64,000 bases of DNA, taken from positions 310,001-374,000 of the forward strand of contig JABSSW010000027.1 in NCBI GenBank assembly GCA_018902385.1, given 5' to 3'. Shown in pieces: positions 21,923-34,399 of this stretch. Within the stretch, counting starts at the first letter, position 1. Each line of letters opens with the position of its first letter. This DNA is from Physcia stellaris (Eukaryota; Ascomycota; Lecanoromycetes; Caliciales; Physciaceae). The position numbers were made by a program, and so were the translations under genes. The notes beneath the pieces were generated by a model, which was not told the origin of the DNA, did not search any database, and saw only the letters and a list, made by a program, of their open reading frames with translations.

Positions 21923-24900
21923 TCAGTGTGGCGCAAAACCTGCGATCTCAAGAGTAGACTGTGAGTTTTGAGGGAGTATCGCACCGAGCATCGATTCAAC
22001 TCACGTTCTTCATCGAGTAATGTCTTCTCCTGCCAGCTTTCTTCAATCCACTCGACAGTCACAAACCTGGGTATGCGAGCGCGTCTGTATTCAATCAGCG
22101 TGGTCATCAAGAGCAGGGTTGAGATTTCCTTACGATGAAACTTCTTGTCTCAGCTTCCGCACCCTGTCTCTGTTATTTGCCCCTACTACAATGTGTGTGA
22201 TTTCCGTATTGCCCAAGTCATTCGTGATGTTTGCGCCTGCAAATCGAGCTGCATTGGTGGCTATCTTCACCCTCACAATCACGTCTTGTTCTTGTCGAGC
22301 GTACTGAAAGTCCTCAGCAGGCGGGTGCATATACATGACCATACCCCAGAACATCCACCCTGGGAGCTCGCCAAGATCATAATGCTGTTTGTCCAGTTGC
22401 CGTTTGAGTTCATCCATGCTGAAGTTGGCTTCACTTTTATTCGGCATCTGGTCGAGAACCTGTCTGAGCTCGTCTACGTTCGTGTCTCGAGCGAAGCTAT
22501 CCCCATACTCATCAACATTGATATCGATCATGTCTTTAGAGGTCTCTTTCGTGAAGAACATATGTCTGCGTTAAGCACGTCAGCTTCCGCAAAAGAGATC
22601 GCACTTAAACATACCGTGGCTCGAGAGGAATCAGGTATTTCGGTCTCGCACTATCTGATTCCGCTTGCCTGACACAGTCCAAAAGCCAAGACGAGCGTAC
22701 AATGTCAGCATCCCCGTGTTTTACACGAGACGCTACCTGCACAGTTCCTTGTGACTGTCAGCTTCGGTGCTCCTAATGGACGGCTTCATGCATCAATTAC
22801 TTTTATCACCAACACAAATCATGTTCGGCGAGGCGTCGTAAGTCTGGTAATACTTTCCGCCATTTGCCTCAATGATTTGCTCAAGCTCTGGCTTTGATTT
22901 GCCTCTTACTTGATCGCTCATCACGTCTGCAACGGTCAGCGCTGTTATGATAGCTGCAGCACAGGAGACGTACAGAAGTTAAGGCCACCAAAACGGTCGC
23001 TGGCAAGCCCACCGTAAGGTGTCCTATACGTTATATCCGATCCAGCGACAACAAGAGGTTTCTTGCGTGACACTGCTCCCTTTCGCTTTCGACTGTCGTC
23101 AATCTGAAATTTCTTCTCTCTTTGCTCTTTCTCCACATTGCTTCTCAACGCACTGAACCCTGAAAGTGTCAAAGCAGACTTCCAATCGCGATCATGACGA
23201 AGCTTCTTGAAGCGTGGGAATCGTAGAGTTAAACCAGTTCGAAAAGTATCTGAAGCTGATACTGACGCTGCCTTGACAGCAAGTACAACAGACTCGTCTG
23301 GCTTGATCCATACATCAGGACGTTCGTATTGCAAGTCGCCACCTGCTAGCTCGATCAAATACGTAGGTGGGCGCTTCGGGTCCCATTTGGTCCACCTTCC
23401 CTCAGTGCGGTGCCTAATTTCGGCATAGTCGGCGGCCTTGAAGCCGCCTCCAACTTTGAAGAAGGAAAAGCACTTCATGGGGTTTGCACCTTGCTGGATT
23501 TGGTTTTCGTCGACCTTCAAGCCGCATAGGAAACTCGACAAACCGCCACCTCTTCGACCAGAGCCGTAGTATCCTCCGATAACGATGCAATCGAGGTCTT
23601 CTCCGTATCCATCCATGTATTCAGGCTTGACTTTCATCCAATTATCGTTTCGCTCGTTGAGTCGATATGGGGAGCGAGGATTCTTCAGCACAAGGCCTTC
23701 GGAAGCGTCTTCTATGACCTCACGAAGGATCGGCCCAATATCTGACGCGCTGTGAGCCTTTTTGTATGTGTGAATCTCCAGTCGACGCTCCACATTCTTG
23801 ACCACTGTCTCCAGCATTTTTCGACGATCGCGGAGCACATGGTTGGTAAGAGACGTTCCATTGATATAAAGGAGATCGAAAACTTTGTAAAACGGTCGAG
23901 GCCCTGTAGAGAACGGATTTTTCTGCTCAGCTATAGCAGCAGTTTTCAAATGTCCAAATTCGACCATCTTATCCAGCTCTGGATCCCAAGTGACCATTTC
24001 TCCGTCTAGTATAAGATTTTCCACGCGCTCCTCGAAAGCATCCCTCAAGTGTCGTGTTAGGGCAGAATTATCATCCATCAGGCCATTACCATACAGATAG
24101 GTGTAGTCTTTAGCTTTCCTCGACCAGAAGCCGAAACGCTTCCCTCCAGGTACACTATCGTCAGTAATCATATGTAACTGCATCCTCTCGCCGTCCAGCT
24201 TCTCCTCGATCCAAAACTCATCATCGTCTTCAGTGCGGCCCATTTTGTCTACCATTTTTTGCATAGATTGAATTTGAAATTGTGCTAGTTGCGGTTGGAA
24301 ACACTGCATCAGAGCAATCCCTCGATCATCGCCTTCAAGCCGAATCGAGGGGTCGTAGAGCTCCCAACATACACGTCGCAGATTTGAGGAAATGTTAAAC
24401 AGGTTCTCGGCGTCGGGATGCCAAATCCTGAACAAGGTCTTCTCGGTCGCCCCCACCTTCATTTGCTTCAGGATGATGCGAATCAACCACATTAGCTCAT
24501 CAGGGTTCATTTTCTCATAGAATTCCGACAGGATCGGCTCCTGCTGGTCTTCTTTTTGTGCTGTTGCTAGTCTATCAAGCCGATCATTAACTTCTTCAAT
24601 TGTCATGTCTCCAACATCTTCTCTCCTTGGCCTCTTAGAGATGACTTCGTAGCATCGGCCTGCAAAATCACCGGCCATCCGGCTAGCTGTAGTTTGACCA
24701 GGCTGTTTCCAATTGTTGAGAGCATGACCGTCATCTGAGTGAGGGTTTATTTTCAAGATCTTGATTAGGAGCTTGGCAATCGTCTTCTCCTTTATCCCGT
24801 ACATTGCCCTGTCTCTATCTTTCTCTGGTAGAATTAGACGAAAAGCTGGATGGATGTCGTTTCCGACTTCTTTTCTCCATCTTGCGATGAACTTCTCGAT

Positions 24901-25227
24901 AATGTTCTGACGAACCTCATGTGGATTCGGATTGGAAGGTCCGTGAGGACCCTGTTTCTTTCTCGCGATGGCTGGCCCTGTAGGCTTCTTCTGATTTTGG
25001 TTAAGGGGGTTGAAAAGGGTTAAGAAAAGATCATGAAATGGGAGAGTCTGAGAGTGGTTCCTTGGACGATGAGGATACCTACCTACTTTGTCAGTCTAAG
25101 CCACATATTAGGCTAAGTCATGAGCACACTTTTCGTTCAGCTCTTGCTCTAACATCGAAGCCTCAGTGAGCAGCCCATCGCTCCCGGTGCCAACACCTGT
25201 CATATTGACATCCTGCGACAACGCCAT
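21923..25227 (-). CDS. lig4: DNA ligase IV
   Basis: ATP-dependent ligase that seals double-strand breaks in non-homologous end joining, with Xrcc4/Lif1 as partner. Seven exons: 25227-25130, 25078-22974, 22926-22801, 22747-22615, 22565-22134, 22084-22005, 21939-21923; 996 residues, all phases closing without lesions. N-terminal ligase domain includes FHDLFLTLFNPL; the adenylation motif is EEKLDGERMQLH with Lys near 326; later motifs NLILDGEMV, EGLVLKNP, NWMKVKPEYMDG are intact. Two C-terminal BRCT domains: the first opens at YVMSDQVRGKSKPELEQ, the second begins with PGWMFWGMVMYMHP, with the linker that binds Xrcc4 between. The protein ends DEERFAPH, as in relatives. The first intron uses a weaker donor, GTGTGC. 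Confidence 0.96.
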
Positions 25228-25780
25228 GGCTGCTAGCAGTAGTGTAGCTAGTTCTGCAGCGCCATTATGTATGAATTGCTGTACACGCTACCAATTTTTG
25301 GCTTATCACGATGCTTGAATTTCACAGAATACCGCATCACTGCCTACTAAGGGATCCGAAAGGGTACAGTCAGCTCTCAACTTACTGGTGGTGGATGACA
25401 AGTGGTAACCTTGAGCCGAGGAGCCCTGGTGAAGGATGCGGCACGGGCTAAAATCGGCCCGGCGCGAGTCAGCCCTTTTTGACCTTCTTCATGCTCAAGC
25501 CGATTCAGGCCGTGGCCGTGGGCAGTTTTGTATCAACTACTTAAGCACCACTTGATTGCGTCGGCTCAACCGGTATCGATACCTGTGACTCAATGGTCTA
25601 ATGTTGCAAGTAGCTATCAAACGCTGCTAGAAAAGGCACTTTGAACAATTGTCTGATGGGCCTGGCTGCACAACCCCCGCATCAAATACTCGATGCAATA
25701 TTGATGAGGACAGAGCCTATCGTGAACGAAAGATACTATGGTCGTTGATACCAACCATCCGTCTCTGGTCGTGATAGACT
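25228..25780. promoter_or_regulatory. Divergent intergenic region LIG4 / palH
   Basis: 553 bp between start codons of head-to-head genes. A CCAAT box lies at 25291-25295 and AT-rich stretches lie between. I see no clear PacC-type GCCARG site. Both promoters must lie here. Confidence 0.45.
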
Positions 25781-28069
25781 ATGCCAGCTTTGGCTCGCTT
25801 CACACGCCGTCAACTGTGGGCGAATCCGACTTCTACAACCTACATACCCAAAGAATGTCGGCCTGTAAGGCTTCGCACAGGAGGTCTGCTCAATATTGGA
25901 AACGACACACTGATTACTCTAGCCCAAGATGCACTCTTTCAACCTGAATGTAGCGAGTACACCGACCTCAACGTTAGCGCTTCTGGCTTTAACATCTCCG
26001 TTGTCGATGACCTAGAGCCATTCTACGCGTCAACGTCACCCCAGATATACGCTATCGCCGCAGCAACTGTCGTTAGCTACATGCTGCTTATCATCCTTTT
26101 CATTACCCCTCGAACATTCTTCGTGGGTGGTGCCGGAGGAGGCGGCGGTTTTCTTGGACGACGGGGTATGATAGGTGGCGCATCTGGAAGCACATCTGTA
26201 ATTGGAGTCGGAAGCCGTCCGTGGTTACAAAAAATCGCAGCTTTGACAGTTGCAGTGTCCTTGACAATAGCCAGCGTGGATACGTTCAGGATAGCGGAGC
26301 TCCAATACGAAAGTGGCTACCAAGACGCGACCGCCTTGACCGATGCTGTAGCCGATGGGCTGGAGATACGCATCGTTCGGATCATATCAGACACCTGCCT
26401 CTGGCTGGCGCAGGCTCAGACACTCATACGGTTGTTTCCGAGACACAAGGAGAAGGTTATAATCAAGTGGACAGCATTCGCTCTGATCCTACTTGACTTG
26501 ATATTCAGCATTCTCAACGGCTTTGTCTATGGCAACCCCAAAACTCGCCCTAGGACCTTCGTTGATACCGTACCCGCGTTGAACTACCTCTTTACAATAG
26601 CTTTAAGTATCCTGTATATGGCTTGGGTGCTTTACTACTCACTTTCGAAAAGACGCTTTGCTTTCTTTCATCCGAAAATGCGAAATATAGGTCTCATGGC
26701 AATGCTTTCGCTCACGGCTATCTTGATTCCTGTGTTTTTCTTTGTCCTAGACATTGCAAAGCCCAATGTTTCCGGCTGGGGAAACTACGTACGTTGGGTT
26801 GGCGCTGCTGCCGCTAGCGTAGTTGTATGGGAATGGGTTGAGCGTATCGAAGCTTTGGAGAGAGACGAGAATAAAGATGGCATACTTGGCCGCGAACTTT
26901 TTGACGGAGACGAAATGCTGGAAGACACCCGCTCAGCTGGCCCTCCACGAGGTCCCGGTCAAAACAGTGGCGGTGGTACGGCGGCAACTCCTCGGGCCCG
27001 CCGGAAGGAAGGCTCAGGGATGGGGAAGGGAACAGGTCTGGGGTTGACCTCTATCGTAACACGTCTTGGTCGACATAATTTTCAAAACCATCATGACCGA
27101 ATACCAATCAATCTGAAACGCAGAAAACGCCTATCCGACAATACAGTGTCAAAGACGAACCTTGGCGGGGGTGCGTCTAGCTGTCCGGTCCAATCCACAA
27201 CGCCACCGACAGCGACTGTGTCCCCAGTGAGTAGAGCGGATACCACCAGCGCCACTAGTACAGTGTATCGGATACATTATCATCCGGCCAGCGTAGCCAC
27301 TCCGCCAATCCGTGAGGCTATAGAAGAGCCCGGATCTTACCCAGAAAACTCCCTGCAGTCCAATTCGGGGGACAGGCAGCCTTCGCAGGAGGAAGAAACT
27401 CAGTATTCTCTTGCTGCTCGAATCTCCAATGCAAGACTGCTGAATTGGCAGGGTCAGCCATGGCAAAGAGTGATGAATGCTTTCAAGAGACAACGTAGCT
27501 CTCCTCCAGCAGAAGTTTCACAGGCTTTGTCCACTAGAAGTCAAATGTCGGATTCCCATGATAACGGATCGCTACCTCAAGCAACTTCGAGACGGTCTGG
27601 TATACTCGATAAGCTACGCAACAAAGACAGGCAGAAATCCGAAGACCTGCCTATTACCGTGATTGAATGGCAACCAAGAGGCACAGCCTACCTCGCTAGC
27701 GTTGAAAGACAGGAACATCCACCTGACTCAAGTGCTGAGAGAATTGAGTCATCACGCCAGACGACTGGTAAAGGGAAGGCCACGGATCGACCTCCAGACG
27801 CTGTCGTTAATGCTGTAGAAAACATGCGACGAACTACATCCACGAACTATCCTCCGAGCTCGAGCACGCACGTTGCTCCAATTGCACACCCGCTAAGGGA
27901 CGCGGGTGTGCAAGACGAGCAACATAATCCACATATGCAAGATTCATCTTCAGAGCCACTTCCATCAATGGACGTACTCCAGCATTCAATGACTCCTCCT
28001 GTTCCTCAGGCGCACCCTCGAGAGGATATTGCTGCCTCCCTGTCAACCGAGGAGTCCTCCACAAAGTAG
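25781..28069 (+). CDS. palH: pH-sensing membrane protein PalH/Rim21
   Basis: Plasma-membrane sensor of alkaline ambient pH; with PalF arrestin and ESCRT it leads to proteolytic activation of the PacC transcription factor. Single exon, 762 residues. Extracellular N-terminal part of about 85 residues with two Cys and NIGNDTLITL/ALFQPEC, then seven hydrophobic segments (first about residues 88-108, last WGNYVRWVGAAAASVVVWEWV), followed directly by the signature ERIEALERDENKDGILGRE and FDGDEMLED. The long Ser/Pro-rich cytoplasmic tail (about 380 residues) is where arrestin-like PalF binds in Aspergillus. No signal peptide cleavage is obvious; the ATG at 25781 gives a normal N-terminus. Confidence 0.93.
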   Translation: MPALARFTRRQLWANPTSTTYIPKECRPVRLRTGGLLNIGNDTLITLAQDALFQPECSEYTDLNVSASGFNISVVDDLEPFYASTSPQIYAIAAATVVSYMLLIILFITPRTFFVGGAGGGGGFLGRRGMIGGASGSTSVIGVGSRPWLQKIAALTVAVSLTIASVDTFRIAELQYESGYQDATALTDAVADGLEIRIVRIISDTCLWLAQAQTLIRLFPRHKEKVIIKWTAFALILLDLIFSILNGFVYGNPKTRPRTFVDTVPALNYLFTIALSILYMAWVLYYSLSKRRFAFFHPKMRNIGLMAMLSLTAILIPVFFFVLDIAKPNVSGWGNYVRWVGAAAASVVVWEWVERIEALERDENKDGILGRELFDGDEMLEDTRSAGPPRGPGQNSGGGTAATPRARRKEGSGMGKGTGLGLTSIVTRLGRHNFQNHHDRIPINLKRRKRLSDNTVSKTNLGGGASSCPVQSTTPPTATVSPVSRADTTSATSTVYRIHYHPASVATPPIREAIEEPGSYPENSLQSNSGDRQPSQEEETQYSLAARISNARLLNWQGQPWQRVMNAFKRQRSSPPAEVSQALSTRSQMSDSHDNGSLPQATSRRSGILDKLRNKDRQKSEDLPITVIEWQPRGTAYLASVERQEHPPDSSAERIESSRQTTGKGKATDRPPDAVVNAVENMRRTTSTNYPPSSSTHVAPIAHPLRDAGVQDEQHNPHMQDSSSEPLPSMDVLQHSMTPPVPQAHPREDIAASLSTEESSTK

Positions 28070-28963
28070 CGATATCTGCTGCTTAGTTTTGAGAGCAATT
28101 CTCTCGGGGGCAAGAGTAGTGAAAAGTGCTCCGATATAATCCTTTTACTTTTATCTAGCTTGATCTTCGATTCGAAATTAGCGGGGCGTTGAGGCGGGAT
28201 ACCCTTTGAATGCTCTTTCCTGAATATGTCGTGCCGATGTTGCAGCAGGGAGCCAGTAGGCGAGCGGGAAGGACAAATCATCACCAGTGATGATACTATA
28301 GGATTATAACTGTGTGGCCCGCCTTGCGAATACAGGCTTTTCACCTTTTCTGCTCGATAGATCAAGCATGACTATTCTCCAGTCCAACGATACTACTACT
28401 TGAGAATTTTCGCAATCTGTCTTATGATTTCATAATGCAAGAACGTGTACCCGCCTTGGGAACAAAGCACCAATGGAAGTTTGAGACATATGAGTTCTTT
28501 CCATCTCGAATGAGTTCTTCCCATGTCGCACTGTCCAAAGTCCGATAGTCGTTCGCTTGATAGGCTGGACGCCTTGAAACGCATTATCACGTGCCGAGTA
28601 TGAGATATCACATCGTCTAACCGGTCTACGACTATTCGAGACCTTTAATAATGCCTGTTAGCGGACATAAGGTAGTTCTATCTTTTATGATTGATTAGGT
28701 AGTGCGCTGTCTGATAAGAAGAAATGTAGCACATGTTGCTAGACTATGTTATTCACCTTCTGGCTACCTACATGTCGTGATCGAAAAGTCACTCAAAGAA
28801 TGACTGACTCTCACTGGTAGACTAGACGTTTTACTAATATTCTATTGGGCGGGACTTCAGCAAATGACTGCTTGAGCTCTTACTCACAAGATTTCGATGG
28901 ATCTCCTTACACTACCTAAACGATAAGGATTATGTACTTGCACCCAGAGTGTGGTACTCGCGA
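28070..28963. other. Intergenic, convergent 3' ends
   Basis: 894 bp between the stop codons of palH and the Bor1-type transporter gene. AT-rich, with only short frames. No supported gene or repeat. Confidence 0.55.
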
Positions 28964-31198
28964 TTAGCTGCGAGCCCAGGACTGTTTCTCTTGATCTCCG
29001 CCATCCCTTGAAGCCGTATTTCTTTCCCGTAAGCCCCCGGTAGCCTCTCCTTGCTCCGCTACCGACAGTTTCTCATTGCTACCGCTACTCGTACCTTCTT
29101 TACGAGCTTCGGAACTGGAGCTGGATGCGTTCTCCTCTAACTTGTCCTCCGGCATCGTCGGCCGCCCACCCATGCTAGCAAGTATGATGTCACTGTCAGC
29201 AGTAAGATGATCCATTCTACGAAGTTCCTGTGGAGCGAAAAATCTCGGCAGTACCTTCCACCGGAGCGGAATCAGTGAGATGATGAGTACTGGGAAGCCT
29301 GGTCGAGGGAATGTTAGCGCCTAGAAGAAGCTCTGGACTGCAAGCATTTCAGCTCACCTATCGCTGCAATAGTCTGAGATATGGCAACATTCACCGCGAT
29401 GCCGACAACTTGGCACAAGAGGTATAGCAATATCTTCTTGTTGGGAACTTGGCGTAGCGGATCATCTGGTTGCACAAAGCGATCTTCACGCACAAGGTAG
29501 AGGATCTTTTTCATGATGCCGTTGCCTTCGAGACCACCCCACTTCTCAATACGTTAGCATGACTGCCTAGGATATTCTGTTAGGAGGAACGTACGCCAAC
29601 CACAAAAAACACTCCTCCGAAAAGAGCTCGCGGTATAAGGTTTAGCAATGTGAGCAAAGGTCCAGTCATTGTTCCAATAATAGCAAGGCCCATGATGAAG
29701 TGCGAGACTCGCTGCTCCATGACCTTTTCAGCGACCTTCTCCTGCTCATGAATCTCTCTACCGTCGTCGGTCCGGATAATCTTCAAGTTATGTTTGTACA
29801 CGGTAAGAGCATCGGTATGCACAGGGGCCTATAATTGTTTGAGTGGGGTCCAACAGGTCCATGAAGGGAGGCTTACTTGGGGCACAAGCCCGTTAGGAAG
29901 CGGAATGCCAATAATACCAGCGATGAAACTGGTACAGCCAAGGAGAAAGAAATCCCAGTGGAAGCCGCCTGGCTTCTTCAATGGGAAATTCCTCGCTTGT
30001 GCAGCAACGCTGCTTTGATTCTGAAGCCAATATCAGCTCATTGATGGAGCGACCGTCTTATGGCCTTCATACATGATCATAGTAGAAGAGAAGCATCAAG
30101 AGAAACCCTATCGGGAGGGCAACGAAAACCCACTTGACCGGAAGATTCCAGAAGTGAATGAGCCATCCTCGATCGACGGTTGGGTAGAATGCCCTCGTAT
30201 GATCAAGCGTCGGCACATTGGTCTCCTTATTCTGACCTGGAAAGCTTGCAAAGCCAGTCCAAAACAAAGTTGCTAGCTGGAATGTGCTGTCAATTCATCG
30301 AGGTCTTGAAGTGTAGTTTGGAAAACCCACAGGATACGCGTAATCACTGAGAAGGTCTCGTATCCATGGTTTGAACCATGCTCCCTTGCCAATTGATTCC
30401 AGTACATAGACCGTAAAGAAATAAAGTAGAGCAATCACGACTCCCAGGTAGCCTTTTCTTGGACCGTAATGTTCGAATTCAACTATCAACAGCTCCACAC
30501 CTTTGACTACAACCATGTTAATACGCATAGCTCGCTTAAGAAACACCTAATACACATACTTAGATAGATTATACCCACATAGGAGCCGAAACTTTCACTT
30601 GTGAAATCTGTCACGTATCTCATATAGTCACAGAAGTTCCAGATGGCGAAAAGCCAATGGAATACAGCAGCCCAAATTGACACCCAGCAAAGGAATTCTG
30701 GATATAAGCTCGCATCGTAACGCTTAATGATATCGAATATTGTATAGTTGAAAAGAGATATCAAACCCGTAATCCCAACGACGGTAAGTGGTTGTGCTCC
30801 GAGAATGCTGAAAACCATACACGCGAAAGCGGATGAGAACAGCGCCTCATTGACACCGAAGAAACCCTCGGTTCGCGAATTCATATCCAAGATGAAAGCT
30901 AGAGCGGGGAGAACACTGGACAAGCTACTTGTCAGAGGTCGCGCGCCTAGGCGGCGAGCACTCTATGGATAGGTGACACGACGTCAGAGGCGACATACTT
31001 GACGAAATATATACGGACGGTGCCCGCAAAGGTTCGATATGTCAGTGCATCTGTGATATCGCTCCAGTAATAAGGCAGCCGACGCTTTACGTCGTGATAC
31101 ATGCCTCTCCCTGGCCGTAGAACACGGTAGGCACGCCACCCGACCTCAGTGTCGAAACTGTACGGATCGCGCTTGGTGCGCCTCACGTCTGAATCCAT
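28964..31198 (-). CDS. Bor1-type anion (borate/bicarbonate) transporter, SLC4 family
   Basis: Members of the HCO3- transporter/Bor1 family export borate in yeast and plants and exchange bicarbonate in animals. Eight exons: 31198-30999, 30924-30560, 30506-30327, 30272-30073, 30020-29877, 29828-29595, 29541-29358, 29298-28964; 613 residues, all phases closing. Hallmarks: an early VRIYFVN and LPALAFILDMN segment, GAQPLTVVGITGLISLFNYT, ADYAYPV-like SDYAYPVATLFWTGF, PNGLVPQAPVHTDAL, and LFGGVFFVVGW. About 12 hydrophobic segments are visible. The C-terminus is hydrophilic, acidic and Ser-rich. One donor (GTTTTC, exon 3) is weak but phase and conservation agree. Substrate is inferred from family only. 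Confidence 0.93.
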
Positions 31199-31521
31199 TC
31201 TATACAAAAAAATGGGTCTGAGACAGGACGAGTGGTATCGGCAGGATTACCAATTCGTCGTTGCAGGAAGAAGTCTAAGGTCTCAATGTCTTGACATTTC
31301 CAGGAGTACTTCGTATGCTATTTCACAATTTGCGATTTATTCAAATAAGGTATGACGCTGAGAAAGTGTACTAGTCTCGGTCTGGTAAGCACGAAAATTC
31401 TTTCACGGAGCAAGGTACGTATCCTCATACTGCCTTCTTGCCTTAGTCATACGACTGAGCTCGTGAATTTCTCGTTGCTGCCGTACAAAAAGCCGCGACG
31501 CTTCGGGCGAGTGTTGCGTTC
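31199..31521. promoter_or_regulatory. Divergent intergenic region Bor1-type gene / F-box gene
   Basis: 323 bp between the start codons of the transporter gene and the F-box-type gene. It must contain both promoters. No recognisable site. Confidence 0.4.
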
Positions 31522-33754
31522 ATGGGTCCCCCTCAAATGGTCGAGAACCTGTTTTCCCAGTCATTCTCCAGAGGACATCATGCAGAGGGAACCGGCACCA
31601 CCGGCTCACTGTTGGACTTACCATTAAATCTCTTGGCCTTGATCATCACACAAGTGAGTATGTATGCACTCTGAGCCTTTGAGGGTCCTGTCCCTGGATA
31701 GAATTGACAAGGCACAGATCAATTCACCGGGTGACCTTGCTCGAACATGTCGAACCTGTCGCGTCCTTCATTACATGACGCTACCTCAACTCTACAACGA
31801 CGTAGCTCTACATTCATATGACTTTATTCGCTATTCTCAGGAGTATGGTCGTCCAGAAGGCTGTGGCATGGCGAGTCCGTTCACTATGGCTCTCAACGGT
31901 CTGGTGTCGCGAAAGATTGCCGGAAATGTCAAGACATTCAGGCTTTACGGCGAATGGAAAGATTTTGGCCTTGAAGAATGTGCCAAGGCTGGCCGTGTGC
32001 CGGATAATGATATGATGCTAGGCTCTCTCGTTCGAGTTGCGATAGAGAAGATGACTTCCTTACAATACTTCAGGTACGCTATTTTCATCTCTGAAATGCG
32101 ACAGATGTCAAGGAGCCATCATCGCTGTTTGGTTAGAGTGCTAGTTTCCTATAATCTTGCTAGGAGCCCCAAAATAAGTTGAGTGCTACCTCAAGTTGAA
32201 GGTATGGTAGCTCAACTTGGGAATGGACTTTAAAATCAAAGCCACATTGGTATCATATCCAAAGCAGACATTTTACGAAGGGGTAATCTTGATCTGTTTA
32301 TGGATATGTTAGCCCGGGATGTGTAGATGGGGACGAAATATACTAGAGCAGCGCTCGCACACTAGCACGTGCTCACAAATTGGCTATGTAGGCTGACTAC
32401 TAATAGCTGGGATCTGAATACGAAATTGCTACCTACCGTTTGGCAGGGGCTCGCACAGTCAAGAGTTACAAAGTTCAAGCTCAGATTTCCGAGTAGCCGG
32501 ACTCCGAAACCTATCCTCGTGGCGCCAGCGTTGCCGGTAAGAACTTGCTATTCGCTATCCTCTTCTCGAATCCATCTATTATCGTATTGCTGTGATGAAA
32601 GCGATTTCTTTCTCTAAGCTACTGAACTTATCTTCTTGAATCCTATAGCATTGACAGCTGCTCTCCTAGGATATCGGCTAATTGCAGGGCCATAGAATTT
32701 AGTAAGCCTAACGATCTATGATATAGATCCTCTCTGCTACGCCGATGACCTTTCTGTCTTGTTGCTCGAATCTAGAAAGTTACGAGAGCTCAACACCATT
32801 TGGAGTCCTCGTATGAAAGACATCCATGAGCCAAGCATCTCCATGTCTGCCTTCTACGGAAAGATCGCTGGCAGTTCTTACCGAATGGCGTTGGAAAAGG
32901 TCGGTATTAAGAATTTATACACTCACAATGATGGTGGCTGCGGTCAAGTCATTGATCCCTCCGCGCTCCGCGATTTGACTGTCATTAACAGTATCGGCGG
33001 GGGTCTGGAGGATGATAGCTCCTCAGCATTCCTTGATCCCTCGTGGGGTAGAGGAGATTCATACGAGATACAGGATCTGAAGTCACTTCGGTGTGACACT
33101 CTTTCAAGGACTCAATGTGCCTTTCTAGGATCGATCAGAGGATTAGAGAAGCTATACCTGATCGATACTCGGAAGTCGATCAAGAGGCGCCTTAATGGGA
33201 TCGATTCGCCTGTATCCAGTAACGGTACTCCGTCAAGTGATTGCAATAGTTTCAGCCTCAAAGATGGGTACATCCAAGCCATCACAAATAATCATGGCGA
33301 CTCTCTACGCCATCTCCTTCTACCACCGCAATGGCGTCTTGGTACAGATGATATCGCGCTGATCGTGAGACGCTGTCCGCATTTGGAGCAATTGGGATTT
33401 GGAGTCGAGTTCGAACAATTCAACTATCTACGGCTTCTAGTACCATTCCTACCAAAACTGAGGGCTATAAGGCTTTTGGCTAATCCTGACGATTCTATCT
33501 TTGGCGAGAAAATGAGAGATCTCGATGCTAGGGGGGTGCACGAGGATAAGATTGGGACTGACCCTGTGCTCAAGTATTCTAATCGCTTGCAATTTATGGC
33601 GCTCGGTGATCTTGTTTTTAGACTTGATGGCGGCAAGTCGGAGGTTCACATCGATGAAGAAGGAAAACAGACATACAAACGCAAGGTCCGGAAAGCCAGT
33701 TTCGATGATGTCAAAGATATTGAAATTTGGGCTTTGGATTCGGCCGATATATAA
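31522..33754 (+). CDS. F-box/leucine-rich-repeat-like protein
   Basis: F-box proteins link substrates to SCF ubiquitin ligases through Skp1. Proposed exons: 31522-31661, 31702-32073, 32407-32536, 32696-33754 (566 residues). The F-box-like start reads LLDLPLNLLALIITQ, then after a short intron DLARTCRTCRVLHYMTLPQLY. Later segments (SWDLNTKLLPTVWQGL, LVSLTIYDIDPLCYADD, IIARNNHGDSLRHLLLPPQW-like) and the ending FDDVKDIEIWALDSAD match a family of uncharacterised ascomycete F-box proteins with degenerate leucine-rich repeats. The first intron is only 40 nt under this model (donor GTATGC) and is uncertain; the second is 333 nt. The substrate is unknown. Confidence 0.75.
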
Positions 33755-34399
33755 CTTGATTGGTGAGCTTGTGGTAAAAGCTGAAAATGGCGAATAGCTT
33801 GTGAACACCTTTCCTCTCAATGTTAAGCTACTTACTAGATATGCCGAATCCATTGGTATGTTCAGGTGATCTTTTTACAATCCATGGTCGGGCACTGAAT
33901 GTCAGCCATTGACCTGGCTGCCTGGGTACACAGCTCAAGAGGCAGACGACCACCCGTCATGGGATTGACTCAGAAGCAAACAACTCATTGATTCCATGTC
34001 TGGTGGGGTTTCCGAAGCCGTGAACACGTCTTGACACTGTCAATGGCCTATGGCTCTGCAATGTAGATAGCATAAGCAATGAAAAGAGCTGTCTCTTTGA
34101 ACCGCAAAGTAAAAGAACTTCGTCCCAGACTCCCCAAATTCCAAAACCTGAGGCGAAGACGCTAATGCACCCCGGATTACGGATCTACGGCCCGCGGAGA
34201 TGCAAGGCGTCAGACGATCTTGGACTGCTGACCTTGAAAGTATCGGATGGATGCGCCTGACCAATTCCAAGAACCATGGAGCATCAAACGCATCATACCC
34301 AACCTTCTTTGACTATTATCTTCCTCGCTCTTCATCTTGACCGCTTCATTGCTCGATCCAAGTCAATCCCTAGTCACCCAAACCTCTCATTGTGCCGGG
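33755..34399. other. Intergenic
   Basis: 645 bp between two plus-strand genes; it holds the F-box gene's 3' end and the promoter of the glycosidase-like gene. Nothing else is evident. Confidence 0.5.
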
